Shown here in pieces: positions 8,475-16,340 of a DNA stretch of 39,279 nt. Position numbers and translations under genes: made by a program. This DNA comes from Bacillota bacterium (GTDB taxonomy: Bacteria; Bacillota; UBA994), in contig JAGXTJ010000010.1 of the NCBI GenBank assembly GCA_018333655.1, positions 1 to 39,279 of the forward strand, read 5' to 3'. Below the pieces are notes generated by a model. That model was not told the origin of the DNA and made no database searches. It saw nothing but the letters and a program-made list of their open reading frames with translations. The stretch's first letter is position 1. Every line of letters begins with the position of its first letter.

Positions 8475-9326
8475 TTGACAGTAAAAGTAGTAGTCGACAG
8501 CGCCCTCAATGTTCCGCAAGATATAGTTCTTGAACTGGGCATTTCTGTAGTGCCCGTGAGTGTGACGATTGATGGTAAAACTTACCGTGAAGGCGTCGAT
8601 GCCTCACGCGGTGAACTAATCGCCCTCATCGGCGAGTCTAAGCAACTGAGTACCAGCCAGCCTTCTCCCGGTGATTTTCTCGAGATGTACGACTCGCTCG
8701 GTGGGGAGATTGCCTCCATTCATCTGACGTCGAAGTCGAGTGGAACGCATCAGTCTGCCAGCCTAGCCTCTACTATGACGAACAAGGCCAGGGTATTGGT
8801 GCACGATAGCGCCCATGCCGCTCTGGGTGGGGGGTGGCAGGCCATAGCCGCCGCACTTAAGGCCAGAGAGGGCGCCACGCTTGAAGAGACCATTTTAGTT
8901 GCCGAACAAGCCAGAGCAAAGGTGGCCACCTTTTTAACAGTGCCCACGATGAAGTACTTGCAGCGCAGCGGCCGCGTTAACTTTGCTAAAGCACTGATTG
9001 CCTCCTTGCTCTCCGTCAAGCCAATTATGAGTTTTAACGACGGTGTGGTCGAGGTTGTCTCCAAATCGCGCAGCATGCCGGGCGCACTCAAAGAGATTGT
9101 CAGCCTTTTAAAGGAAAAATACGGCGACAAACCGCTCGCTATAGCAGTGATGCACGCCGAAGACCAAGCTCTAGCTGCCCAATGCCAAAAGTTGCTTGAA
9201 GCAGAGTTAAAGGTAGACTACTTTGTGGTCACCGACCTTACCGCCTCCCTCGTCGTGCATGGCGGGCCAGGTACCATAGCCGTCAGTGCCCTGCCCGTGG
9301 AGTTTGTCAATGGGCTAAAGAAGTAA
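8475..9326 (+). CDS. DegV-family fatty-acid-binding protein
   Basis: DegV/FakB proteins bind a fatty acid and present it to the kinase FakA for phosphorylation and entry into phospholipid synthesis. Visible family marks are VVVDSALNVP at the N-terminus, TSQPSPGDF near residue 60, VHDSAHAALGGG in the middle, YLQRSGRV, and LLSVKPIM. I chose TTG at 8475, giving 283 residues, because AAGGAG (8461-8466) lies eight bases before it; a GTG at 8466 would overlap that site. No FakA gene is adjacent. Family assignment is firm, the ligand is inferred from the family. Confidence 0.88.
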   Translation: MTVKVVVDSALNVPQDIVLELGISVVPVSVTIDGKTYREGVDASRGELIALIGESKQLSTSQPSPGDFLEMYDSLGGEIASIHLTSKSSGTHQSASLASTMTNKARVLVHDSAHAALGGGWQAIAAALKAREGATLEETILVAEQARAKVATFLTVPTMKYLQRSGRVNFAKALIASLLSVKPIMSFNDGVVEVVSKSRSMPGALKEIVSLLKEKYGDKPLAIAVMHAEDQALAAQCQKLLEAELKVDYFVVTDLTASLVVHGGPGTIAVSALPVEFVNGLKK

Positions 9327-9358
9327 CCGGAACTCGAGACGAGAACAAATGTTAAGCC

Positions 9359-9397
9359 ATGAGCGACTACATGCCCGCGCATATGGTCGCTCATCTT
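9359..9397 (+). terminator. Weak hairpin terminator after degV
   Basis: A 9-bp perfect stem ATGAGCGAC/GTCGCTCAT (9359-9367 with 9386-9394) has an 18-base loop that can fold further. Only a short CTTT follows, so the terminator may be inefficient. Confidence 0.45.
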
Positions 9398-9461
9398 TCA
9401 TGCCGTCTATTCGTGGCGCTTACGCCGGCAGGATGCGAAATCTGTCTAAGTGCCAAGATAT

Positions 9462-9471
9462 ATTGTACAAT
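9462..9471 (+). promoter_or_regulatory. Palindromic -10 region before the activase gene
   Basis: TACAAT (9466-9471) is a good -10 hexamer and forms the right half of a perfect palindrome, ATTGTACAAT. A weak -35 (CTGTCT, 9442-9447) is 18 bp upstream. The expected start of transcription lies only a few bases before the AGAGGTGA ribosome site. The palindrome could be an operator, but it may be chance. Confidence 0.35.
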
Positions 9472-9489
9472 GGATAAGAGGTGATTTGT

Positions 9490-12400
9490 TTGAGCGATAA
9501 ACATCTGGTTGGGATATGCTTAGGTTCATCCAATATTAAGCTTGTGGCCGGAGTTATGCGCGAGGGCGTCTTTGTTCTGGAGCGGCAAGCTTGCCAAGCC
9601 CACGGCGGCGATGCCCGCAGGGTACTGCGCGACCTACTGGCGGAGCATGTGCAGCCGCATTCGCATATCGCATTGACTGGGCATAAATTTAAAGAGCAAG
9701 TGCTGTTGCCTGTTATCTCTGAACCGGAGGCCACGGAGCTTGCCCTTCACTATCTTAAGGAAGAGCTACCGCCGCTGGGGGCTGTAGTCAGCGCCGGCGG
9801 GGAGAACTTTATAGTCTACGAGCTAGATGCCGCAGCTCGCATCGCCACAGTGCATGTTGGTAATAAATGTGCTTCAGGAACGGGTGAGTTTTTCTTGCAG
9901 CAGATTCGCCGCATGAGCCTTAATTCTGCCGAGGCAGGGGAGCAAGCCTTGCTTGACTCGCCCTACAAGATTGCCGATCGCTGCTCTGTGTTTAGCAAGA
10001 GCGACTGCACCCATGCCCTAAACAAAGGTACCGCCAAAGGGCGCGTGGTGGCTGGTCTTGGCCGGATGATGGCGGGTAAAATAACGGAGCTGCTGAAAAA
10101 GACGCCCGCCAAAAGCGTTTTACTAGTGGGTGGGGTAGCCAAGAACAAGACGGTCACTAGCTACCTAGGCCGAGACGGCTTTAACATTGTTATACCCGAC
10201 TACGTCGACTCCTTTGAAGCGTTAGGGGCGGCTTTGTGGGCTGCCGAACATGGAAAACAATGGGACAAGACCCCCTTGTTTAAGGCGGACGCGTCTTCCT
10301 TTGAGTTTCTTCCCGCGTTGTCAAAATTTGCGCATCGGGTGTCCTTCAAGGAGCACCCTTGGGCAGAAGCGACAGAGGGCGATGAGTACATTATTGGTCT
10401 AGACGCAGGTTCTACCACCACCAAGGCGGTGCTACTACGTGTTTCGGACAGGGCCATTGTCGCCGGCAAGTACCTGCGTACTGATGGCGACCCCGTGCGG
10501 GCCTCACAACAATGCTATCTTTCTCTCGCCGAGCAAGTGCCAGCTCGACTAAACATCATCGGGCTGGGAGTTACAGGCTCAGGTCGACAAATAGTGGGGC
10601 TGCATGGCTTGACGCGCGGTATTATTAACGAAATCATTGCCCACACTACCGCTGCCGTGCACTTTGACCCCGCGGTAGATACCCTGTTTGAAATTGGGGG
10701 GCAAGACGCCAAGTACACCTACATTGTCAACAGCGTCCCTGCAGATTACGCCATGAACGAGGCTTGTTCGGCGGGCACGGGTTCATTTCTCGAGGAAGCA
10801 GCCAAGGAGACACTGGGTGTCCCGACAGAAGACATTGCCGCCTACGCACTCCAGGGAGACAAGCCGCCCAATTTTAACGACCAGTGTGCCGCCTTTATTG
10901 GGAGCGACATTAAGACGGCCATTCAAGAAGGCATTACCAGCGAGAATATCGCAGCGGGTCTTGTCTACGCCATCTGCCAAAATTACGTCACCCGGGTCAA
11001 GGGCAGCCGTAAGGTAGGGCGCAAAATATTTATGCAGGGTGGGGTCTGCTACAACAAGGCTGTGCCCTTAGCGATGGCCGCTCTTACCGACCGTGATATA
11101 GTGGTGCCACCCGACCCCGGCTTAATGGGTGCCTTTGGGGTGGCCTTAGAAGTAGGGCATAAAATTGAGTCAGGACTCCTCCCGAAGGGAGCATTCGATC
11201 TCCGAGAGCTCTCCCGGCGTGAGGTAGAATATGGTCAAACCTTTGTCTGTGCCGGCGGTAAGGAGAAATGCGACCGCAAATGCACCATCGCGCGCATTAA
11301 AGTGGCCGAGCGAACCTATCCCTTTGGTGGGGCCTGTAACAAGTACTACAATGAGCGCTTTGCAGAGAACCATGAGAGCGCACTTTTCAACCTAGTGGCG
11401 GAACGGCAAAAATTGCTCTATAACCGCCCGCTTGTTCCTGCGGTGCGAATTGGTAAGACAGTCGGCATCAGTAAGTCGCTCATGACCAATAATCTCTACC
11501 CTTTCTACCATGCCTTCTTGGCAGACCTAGGCTTTGACATCGTTTTGTCCGAGACCCTAGACCGCGAAGGCATAGAGAGACGGAATGCCCCCTTCTGCTA
11601 CCCCCTCGACATGGCCCATGGCTTTATGTTGAACCTAATCCGAGAGCGACCAGACTTTATTCTGATGCCCCATGTACGCGCTACTCCCATAACGAATGGC
11701 GCGCCACCGAGCACCACTTGTCCCCTCATCCAAGGCGAGCCCTATGTTCTCCGCCGCCTCTTTAAAGCCGAACTAGAGGGCATTAAACTGCTCTCCCCGG
11801 TACTTAATATGCAAAGCAGTTTTGACGAAGCAGAAAAGGCGATGCTCTCGTTAGGAGCCGAGCTTAATGTCAGTAAGTCTGATGCTGCACGGGCTTTTCG
11901 GCGCGCGGTTGTGGCACAAGATAACTTTGGCGAAGGCTTGAAAGAGTTAGGGCGGCAAGCACTAGCGCGCCTAGCCGAATCAGATAAACCCGCCATCGTG
12001 CTTTTTGGCCGGGCCTACAATGCCTTTTTAGACCTTGCGAACATGGGCGTGCCGCACAAGTTCGCCTCGCGGGGCATTATGGTTATTCCACATGACATGC
12101 TAGACTGCGACGGCGAGCCCCCCATCGACACTATGCACTGGGCCGCCGGCATGAGCATTCTTAAGGCAGCCAAGGTAGTGGCCGCCAACCCAAAACTCTT
12201 TGGCTGCTACGTTACTAATTTTAGTTGTGGGCCAGACTCCTTTATCCTGAATTACTTCCGCGAGATAATGCAAGAAAAGCCCTCGTTGACACTCGAGCTC
12301 GACTCACACACCGCTGATGCCGGCATTGATACGCGCATCGACGCCTTTCTTGACATTATCAAGCGTTTTGGTGCCGGGCATAAGTCGCAGGTTGTGCCAA

Positions 12401-13749
12401 ACAAAACCTTTGTACCAGCGGAAGTAGTGAAGGTCGGCAAGAAGTGGCTGTTCCGCTCCTCCGCGGGTGAGAGCCTGCCCTTGTCAGACAATCGCGTCAA
12501 AGTGCTCATACCCACCATGGGTGATTTTAGCACGCGCCTTCTCGCTGCTATGTTCAGTCATTTCGGCATCACGGCCGTGCCCCTGCCCCCGCCAAGCGAG
12601 GCCGACTTGACGCGCGGCAAGAATTACACTACCTGCAAAGAGTGTTTGCCCCTCATTTTGACGATGGGCTCCTTGCATAACTACCTCGATACGCGTCCTA
12701 CAGGTGAGATGACCATCTACTTTATGCCCACAACGAGCGGCTCCTGCCGTTTTGCGCAGTACAATGTACTGACTAAGATGCTTGTGCACAAACAAGAAAT
12801 TGAGAATCTGGCTTTAATGTCTCTTTCCTCTAAAGATAGCTACGCGGGTCTAGGCAGTATGTTTACCTTGCGGGCCCTGTGGGCTACCCACATTGGCGAC
12901 GTCATGGAAGAGATCCGTGCCGCTGTTTTGACCCTAGCGCTCGACAAGCCTAGTGCGCTCGCCACCTACAGGCATGGAGAGGAAATCTTGCTCAAGGCGA
13001 TTGCCACGCAGGGTTTTGGCGATTTAGTAAAAACACTTCGCCATGTGGCGAACCTCTTAGCGGGCATTCCCCTGCACACGCCACTGGCCAAGGCGACCAA
13101 GGTGACCCTGATCGGCGAAATTTATGTGCGCCGCGACGGATTATCCCAGAGGTACTTAGTGGAGCGCCTAGCGGAAAAAGGGGTAGTCGTACTCATGGCC
13201 CCGGTTGTGGAGTGGGTGTACTACACCAACTACTTGGCGGCGCGAGGTTTGCGCGGCCCAGTCAGCACCTTGCAGCCATTAAAGTCGTGGGGCAAAGCCC
13301 TCATTATGGAGCGTTATGAACGGATTATCAAAGAGGCCCTAGTCCGCTCAAACCTTTATGATTATCATCTGATTGATATTAAGCAACTAGTCGGCAGCGT
13401 ATCGCATCTAATAAACCCCGAGCTGACAGGAGAGGCCATTTTGACCTTGGCTTGCGGCCTGAACGATATCGTAGACAGAGTGGATGGCGTCATGGCCATC
13501 GGTCCCTTTGGCTGCATGCCGGCGCGCATTGCCGAGTCGCTCCTTAAAGAGACCATCGACACTGAGAAGAAAGATATTTGTGCCGACCCGTCCTTAGTTG
13601 AAAAGATTGTCCTAGCCCATCCCCACTTGCCTTTCATCAGTATCGAGAGTGACGGTAGTCCCTACCCACCCGTTATCGAAGCTAGGCTCGAGAGTTTTGT
13701 CTTGCAGGTAAAGAGGCTGCACGCCACGCGCGAGCGGCTTCTCCGCTAA
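9490..13749 (+). CDS. Giant acyl-CoA dehydratase activase fusion (HgdC-like, BcrAD/BadFG + DUF2229 + HgdB-like)
   Basis: Predicted 1419-residue ATP-driven electron-transfer protein related to the activator of 2-hydroxyglutaryl-CoA dehydratase. Two tandem ASKHA-type ATPase domains are seen. The first (about 5-265) has NKCASGTGEF with Cys127, and RCSVFSKSD. The second (about 300-570) has LDAGSTTTKAV, GGQDAKY, EACSAGTGSF with Cys426, and QCAAFIGSD. Each domain therefore keeps the cysteine pair that in HgdC bridges a [4Fe-4S] cluster at the dimer interface. A DUF2229-type segment follows (KTVGISKSL, about 655 on), then an HgdB-like region with many cysteines (TTCKECLP, FSCGPDS, TSGSCRF). The TTG start at 9490 has AGAGGTGA six bases upstream; a GTG nine bases earlier would overlap that site. 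The substrate is unknown, since no dehydratase subunits or CoA-transferase lie nearby. Confidence 0.9.
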   Translation: MSDKHLVGICLGSSNIKLVAGVMREGVFVLERQACQAHGGDARRVLRDLLAEHVQPHSHIALTGHKFKEQVLLPVISEPEATELALHYLKEELPPLGAVVSAGGENFIVYELDAAARIATVHVGNKCASGTGEFFLQQIRRMSLNSAEAGEQALLDSPYKIADRCSVFSKSDCTHALNKGTAKGRVVAGLGRMMAGKITELLKKTPAKSVLLVGGVAKNKTVTSYLGRDGFNIVIPDYVDSFEALGAALWAAEHGKQWDKTPLFKADASSFEFLPALSKFAHRVSFKEHPWAEATEGDEYIIGLDAGSTTTKAVLLRVSDRAIVAGKYLRTDGDPVRASQQCYLSLAEQVPARLNIIGLGVTGSGRQIVGLHGLTRGIINEIIAHTTAAVHFDPAVDTLFEIGGQDAKYTYIVNSVPADYAMNEACSAGTGSFLEEAAKETLGVPTEDIAAYALQGDKPPNFNDQCAAFIGSDIKTAIQEGITSENIAAGLVYAICQNYVTRVKGSRKVGRKIFMQGGVCYNKAVPLAMAALTDRDIVVPPDPGLMGAFGVALEVGHKIESGLLPKGAFDLRELSRREVEYGQTFVCAGGKEKCDRKCTIARIKVAERTYPFGGACNKYYNERFAENHESALFNLVAERQKLLYNRPLVPAVRIGKTVGISKSLMTNNLYPFYHAFLADLGFDIVLSETLDREGIERRNAPFCYPLDMAHGFMLNLIRERPDFILMPHVRATPITNGAPPSTTCPLIQGEPYVLRRLFKAELEGIKLLSPVLNMQSSFDEAEKAMLSLGAELNVSKSDAARAFRRAVVAQDNFGEGLKELGRQALARLAESDKPAIVLFGRAYNAFLDLANMGVPHKFASRGIMVIPHDMLDCDGEPPIDTMHWAAGMSILKAAKVVAANPKLFGCYVTNFSCGPDSFILNYFREIMQEKPSLTLELDSHTADAGIDTRIDAFLDIIKRFGAGHKSQVVPNKTFVPAEVVKVGKKWLFRSSAGESLPLSDNRVKVLIPTMGDFSTRLLAAMFSHFGITAVPLPPPSEADLTRGKNYTTCKECLPLILTMGSLHNYLDTRPTGEMTIYFMPTTSGSCRFAQYNVLTKMLVHKQEIENLALMSLSSKDSYAGLGSMFTLRALWATHIGDVMEEIRAAVLTLALDKPSALATYRHGEEILLKAIATQGFGDLVKTLRHVANLLAGIPLHTPLAKATKVTLIGEIYVRRDGLSQRYLVERLAEKGVVVLMAPVVEWVYYTNYLAARGLRGPVSTLQPLKSWGKALIMERYERIIKEALVRSNLYDYHLIDIKQLVGSVSHLINPELTGEAILTLACGLNDIVDRVDGVMAIGPFGCMPARIAESLLKETIDTEKKDICADPSLVEKIVLAHPHLPFISIESDGSPYPPVIEARLESFVLQVKRLHATRERLLR

Positions 13750-13759
13750 GGCTAGCAGA

Positions 13760-13789
13760 TTGCAGTAGCTGTTCGCAGCATGCTACAAT
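13760..13789 (+). promoter_or_regulatory. Promoter of the unknown membrane protein gene
   Basis: TTGCAG (13760-13765), an 18-bp spacer and TACAAT (13784-13789) preceded by TGC give an extended -10 promoter. Its position decides the start codon: an ATG at 13780 would lie inside the -10 region. Confidence 0.5.
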
Positions 13790-13815
13790 GGCTGCAAAGA
13801 GGTGATAATGGCTGT

Positions 13816-14622
13816 ATGAGAGAGCTCGTTAAAAATTGCCTAGTAAAGGCGCACCAAACCATTAGCGGCAACTTAGTAGTGCTGTGGTTTCCACCGCTTT
13901 TTAGCACTGCCATGGCCGTTATAGTCTTGCTGGTTATGATCATACTGCTGCCAGCCATGCCGGTCCAAGGCGGTATGGGCCTGCCCTTAGGTACGCTGCC
14001 TTGGGCGGGGACAATGCTTGTCTTGGCGATGGCCTCTGTGGCGGTCTTAGCCGCTGTTAATGCGGGGACCATGTACTTGCAGGGGCAGGCGGCACTAGGG
14101 GAGAGGGTGGACACGGGCCATTTTTTTCTCGGCATCCGCAAGCTGTTTGCCAAATTTATCGGCGGTAGCCTTATCAACTACTTGTGCTACGCACTGTTCA
14201 TTATCGGCTTTGGCTGGCCCATATTCGCCGAACTGGGCAAATTACAGGTACCGGGGGTTCCCCTAGCCGACTTTCCCCTGGCACAACTCGAGCAGTTGCT
14301 TTACGCCCATGGCTCGCGCCTGTCAGCCGGTACACTGATCTTAGCCAGTATGGTGGTGCTTCTTAGTATGTGGCCGCGTGTGCTGGCTCTCGGCGAGTTA
14401 AGTCTAAGACAGGCCCTGCAGGTGGGCGTAAGCTTCGCCGGCACTAATTTCTTATTCCTCGGTGCGGTTTTCTTTCTGCAGTGGTCAGGCAATATCGCGC
14501 TGCAGCGTGGTGTAGGCCCTGTATTTTGGCTGGGAGCCCTAGTCGCGACGCATACGCTCAGCGTGTACGTCAGTGTTTCTTTGATGCATTACTACTTGGT
14601 GCGAAGTACCCCCGAGCGCTAA
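13816..14622 (+). CDS. Unknown multi-pass membrane protein
   Basis: I do not recognise this 268-residue protein. It has about five or six hydrophobic segments: near residues 20-45, 65-85, 115-140, 175-200, 205-225 and 235-258. [18 protein letters not shown] loop between segments two and three recalls the amphipathic linkers of DUF-type membrane proteins that carry repeated four-helix units. I chose ATG at 13816 because it lies ten bases after AGAGGTGA and downstream of a good promoter. It precedes metK by 35 bp with no terminator, so metK may be co-transcribed with it. No function is proposed. Confidence 0.7.
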   Translation: MRELVKNCLVKAHQTISGNLVVLWFPPLFSTAMAVIVLLVMIILLPAMPVQGGMGLPLGTLPWAGTMLVLAMASVAVLAAVNAGTMYLQGQAALGERVDTGHFFLGIRKLFAKFIGGSLINYLCYALFIIGFGWPIFAELGKLQVPGVPLADFPLAQLEQLLYAHGSRLSAGTLILASMVVLLSMWPRVLALGELSLRQALQVGVSFAGTNFLFLGAVFFLQWSGNIALQRGVGPVFWLGALVATHTLSVYVSVSLMHYYLVRSTPER

Positions 14623-14657
14623 GGGGCACGCCCGCACAAATGGAGGAGGTAGACCAC

Positions 14658-15848
14658 ATGGTGGGGCACAGACATTTTTTTACATCAGAATCAGTCGCAG
14701 AGGGACACCCTGACAAAATCGCCGATCAAATTTCCGATGCCGTACTAGATGCGATTTTAACCCTTGATCCACTGGCCAGGGTGGCCTGCGAAACAGCAGT
14801 CACCACAGGGCTTGTCTTGGTCATGGGTGAAATATCGACGACCTGCTATGTTGACATACCAAAGTTAGTACGACAAACTGTGCGCGAAATTGGCTATACG
14901 CGGGCTAAATTTGGCTTTGACGCCGAGACTTGCGCGGTGCTGACGGCCATCGACGAACAGTCGCCGGATATTGCCCAAGGGGTGGACAGCGCCTTGGAGC
15001 TACGCGAGGGACAAGTTGATGATGAAGCTTTGCGACTTGGCGCGGGCGACCAGGGCATGATGTTTGGCTTTGCTTGCCAGGAGACGCCTGAGTACTTGCC
15101 CTTGCCGATCAGCCTTGCTCACGAGTTGGCCAGAAAGCTCAGCCTAGTGCGCAAGCAGCGCCAGATCCCCTACTTGCGCCCAGACGGCAAGACGCAAGTC
15201 ACGGTAGAGTACGAAGGCGCGGTGCCTTTGCGGGTGGATACCGTGATTATCTCGGCACAGCACAAGCCGGAGATCCCCTTGGCCACCATTCGCGAGGACA
15301 TTATCAAGGAAGTCATACTCACCACCATACCCGCTCACTTGCTAGACGCTAACACCAAGTTTCTCGTCAATCCCACCGGGCGCTTTGTCGTGGGGGGGCC
15401 GCAAGGAGATACCGGCCTGACGGGGCGTAAAATTATCGTTGACACTTACGGTGGCGCGGCCCGCCATGGCGGCGGTGCCTTCAGCGGCAAAGACCCCACC
15501 AAAGTTGACCGTTCAGCGGCGTATGCCGCGCGTTACGTGGCCAAAAACATCGTGGCGGCAGGACTAGCCATGCGTTGCGAAATTCAGGTGGCTTATGCCA
15601 TTGGCGTGGCTAGCCCGGTATCCATCATGGTGGACACTTTTGGTACCGGCGTCGTCAGTGACGCTGAACTGGCGGAGATCGTCAATCGTCACTTTGATTT
15701 GCGCCCCGCAGCCATCATCCGCGACTTGGGTCTGCGGGCCCCCATTTATCGGCAAGTTGCCGCTTATGGGCATTTCGGTCGCCCTGACCTTGATCTGCCC
15801 TGGGAGCGACTAGATAAAGTGGCTATTCTTCAGCAGTACTTGCTTTAG
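14658..15848 (+). CDS. metK: S-adenosylmethionine synthetase
   Basis: Makes S-adenosylmethionine from methionine and ATP in the cytoplasm. The protein has 396 residues, the usual length. Typical motifs are [20 protein letters not shown] at residues 7-26, the [13 protein letters not shown]-binding hexapeptide region, and [19 protein letters not shown] near residue 270. The ATG at 14658 follows a strong GGAGGAGG by eight bases; an open frame extends upstream but is not part of the gene. No S-box (SAM-I) riboswitch is visible in the 35-bp spacer. The stop codon is inside the first unit of a 15-bp tandem repeat. Confidence 0.97.
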   Translation: MVGHRHFFTSESVAEGHPDKIADQISDAVLDAILTLDPLARVACETAVTTGLVLVMGEISTTCYVDIPKLVRQTVREIGYTRAKFGFDAETCAVLTAIDEQSPDIAQGVDSALELREGQVDDEALRLGAGDQGMMFGFACQETPEYLPLPISLAHELARKLSLVRKQRQIPYLRPDGKTQVTVEYEGAVPLRVDTVIISAQHKPEIPLATIREDIIKEVILTTIPAHLLDANTKFLVNPTGRFVVGGPQGDTGLTGRKIIVDTYGGAARHGGGAFSGKDPTKVDRSAAYAARYVAKNIVAAGLAMRCEIQVAYAIGVASPVSIMVDTFGTGVVSDAELAEIVNRHFDLRPAAIIRDLGLRAPIYRQVAAYGHFGRPDLDLPWERLDKVAILQQYLL

Positions 15849-15911
15849 CTATACTTGCTTTAGCTATACTTGCTTTAGCTATACTTGCTTTAGTTATATC
15901 TGCGTTAGCTT
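15837..15911 (+). repeat. 15-bp tandem repeat over the metK stop codon
   Basis: Five head-to-tail units of 15 bp start inside the last codons of metK. The unit is TACTTGCTTTAGCTA. Units 1-3 (15837-15881) are identical, unit 4 (15882-15896) has one change, and unit 5 (15897-15911) is degenerate. Unit 1 encodes the last residues YLL and the TAG stop, so the array repeats that stop in the same frame several times. Confidence 0.95.
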
Positions 15912-15953
15912 TTGGATGCCTCCCTGCATATAGTAGGGCAAGGAGGTGGCAAT

Positions 15954-16319
15954 ATGGGTTGGGTACTGCTAGCGGTAGCCATGCTGATCGCTTTAGTAGA
16001 AATGGCGCGCCATGTCGGAAGAGGGATGCGCGCTCAGGCACTAGGTATCGACTTTGCCAACTCCCCCGAGCACGTAGAAATGACCTTGCGGGCCCTAGCC
16101 CACTACGCTGAGCAGGGCTCGGTCTACGACCTCACCGTCTACTTCGCCACCGAGGATGCCGAGGCGCGCACGATCGCCTTAAGACTTGGGCAGTACCTCC
16201 CCCTCCGCCTACTGCCTGACACTTTGCCCAGCACGGGCTATATAGAAGCAAACGATTTATCCCCGCAAGGTATTAGGCAAGAAGTGCAGAGTAAGTTTGC
16301 GGCACACTCTGGTTTGTAG
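15954..16319 (+). CDS. Small membrane-anchored protein of unknown function
   Basis: I do not recognise this 121-residue protein. It begins with one hydrophobic helix (about residues 2-18), followed by a basic stretch and a soluble domain of about 95 residues with YFATEDAEARTIALRLG and a C-terminal acidic-basic tail. The helix suggests a membrane anchor with the rest in the cytoplasm, since arginines follow the helix. The start is ATG at 15954 with AGGAGGTG five bases upstream. It lies between the metK repeat and recD2, ending 21 bp before the recD2 start, and probably shares its transcript. CCTCC at 15919-15923 could pair with the ribosome site. Confidence 0.65.
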   Translation: MGWVLLAVAMLIALVEMARHVGRGMRAQALGIDFANSPEHVEMTLRALAHYAEQGSVYDLTVYFATEDAEARTIALRLGQYLPLRLLPDTLPSTGYIEANDLSPQGIRQEVQSKFAAHSGL

Positions 16320-16340
16320 GGACAGGATGGAGTGAGATGG

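Noticed and set aside
11742-12795. Minus-strand open frames within the activase gene
   Set aside because: They mirror a gene with firm family motifs and show no independent evidence of coding.
13780-13815. Earlier ATG for the membrane protein
   Set aside because: It lies within the -10 region of the best promoter and lacks a ribosome site.
14623-14657. SAM riboswitch before metK
   Set aside because: The spacer is 35 bp and consists mostly of the ribosome site; no S-box motif fits, and the upstream sequence is coding.
14481-14657. N-terminal extension of metK
   Set aside because: The extension overlaps the membrane protein gene, has no family similarity, and the ATG at 14658 has a strong ribosome site.
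15837-15911. Possible CRISPR array
   Set aside because: Units are 15 bp and directly adjacent, without spacers, and they begin inside metK. It is a plain tandem repeat.
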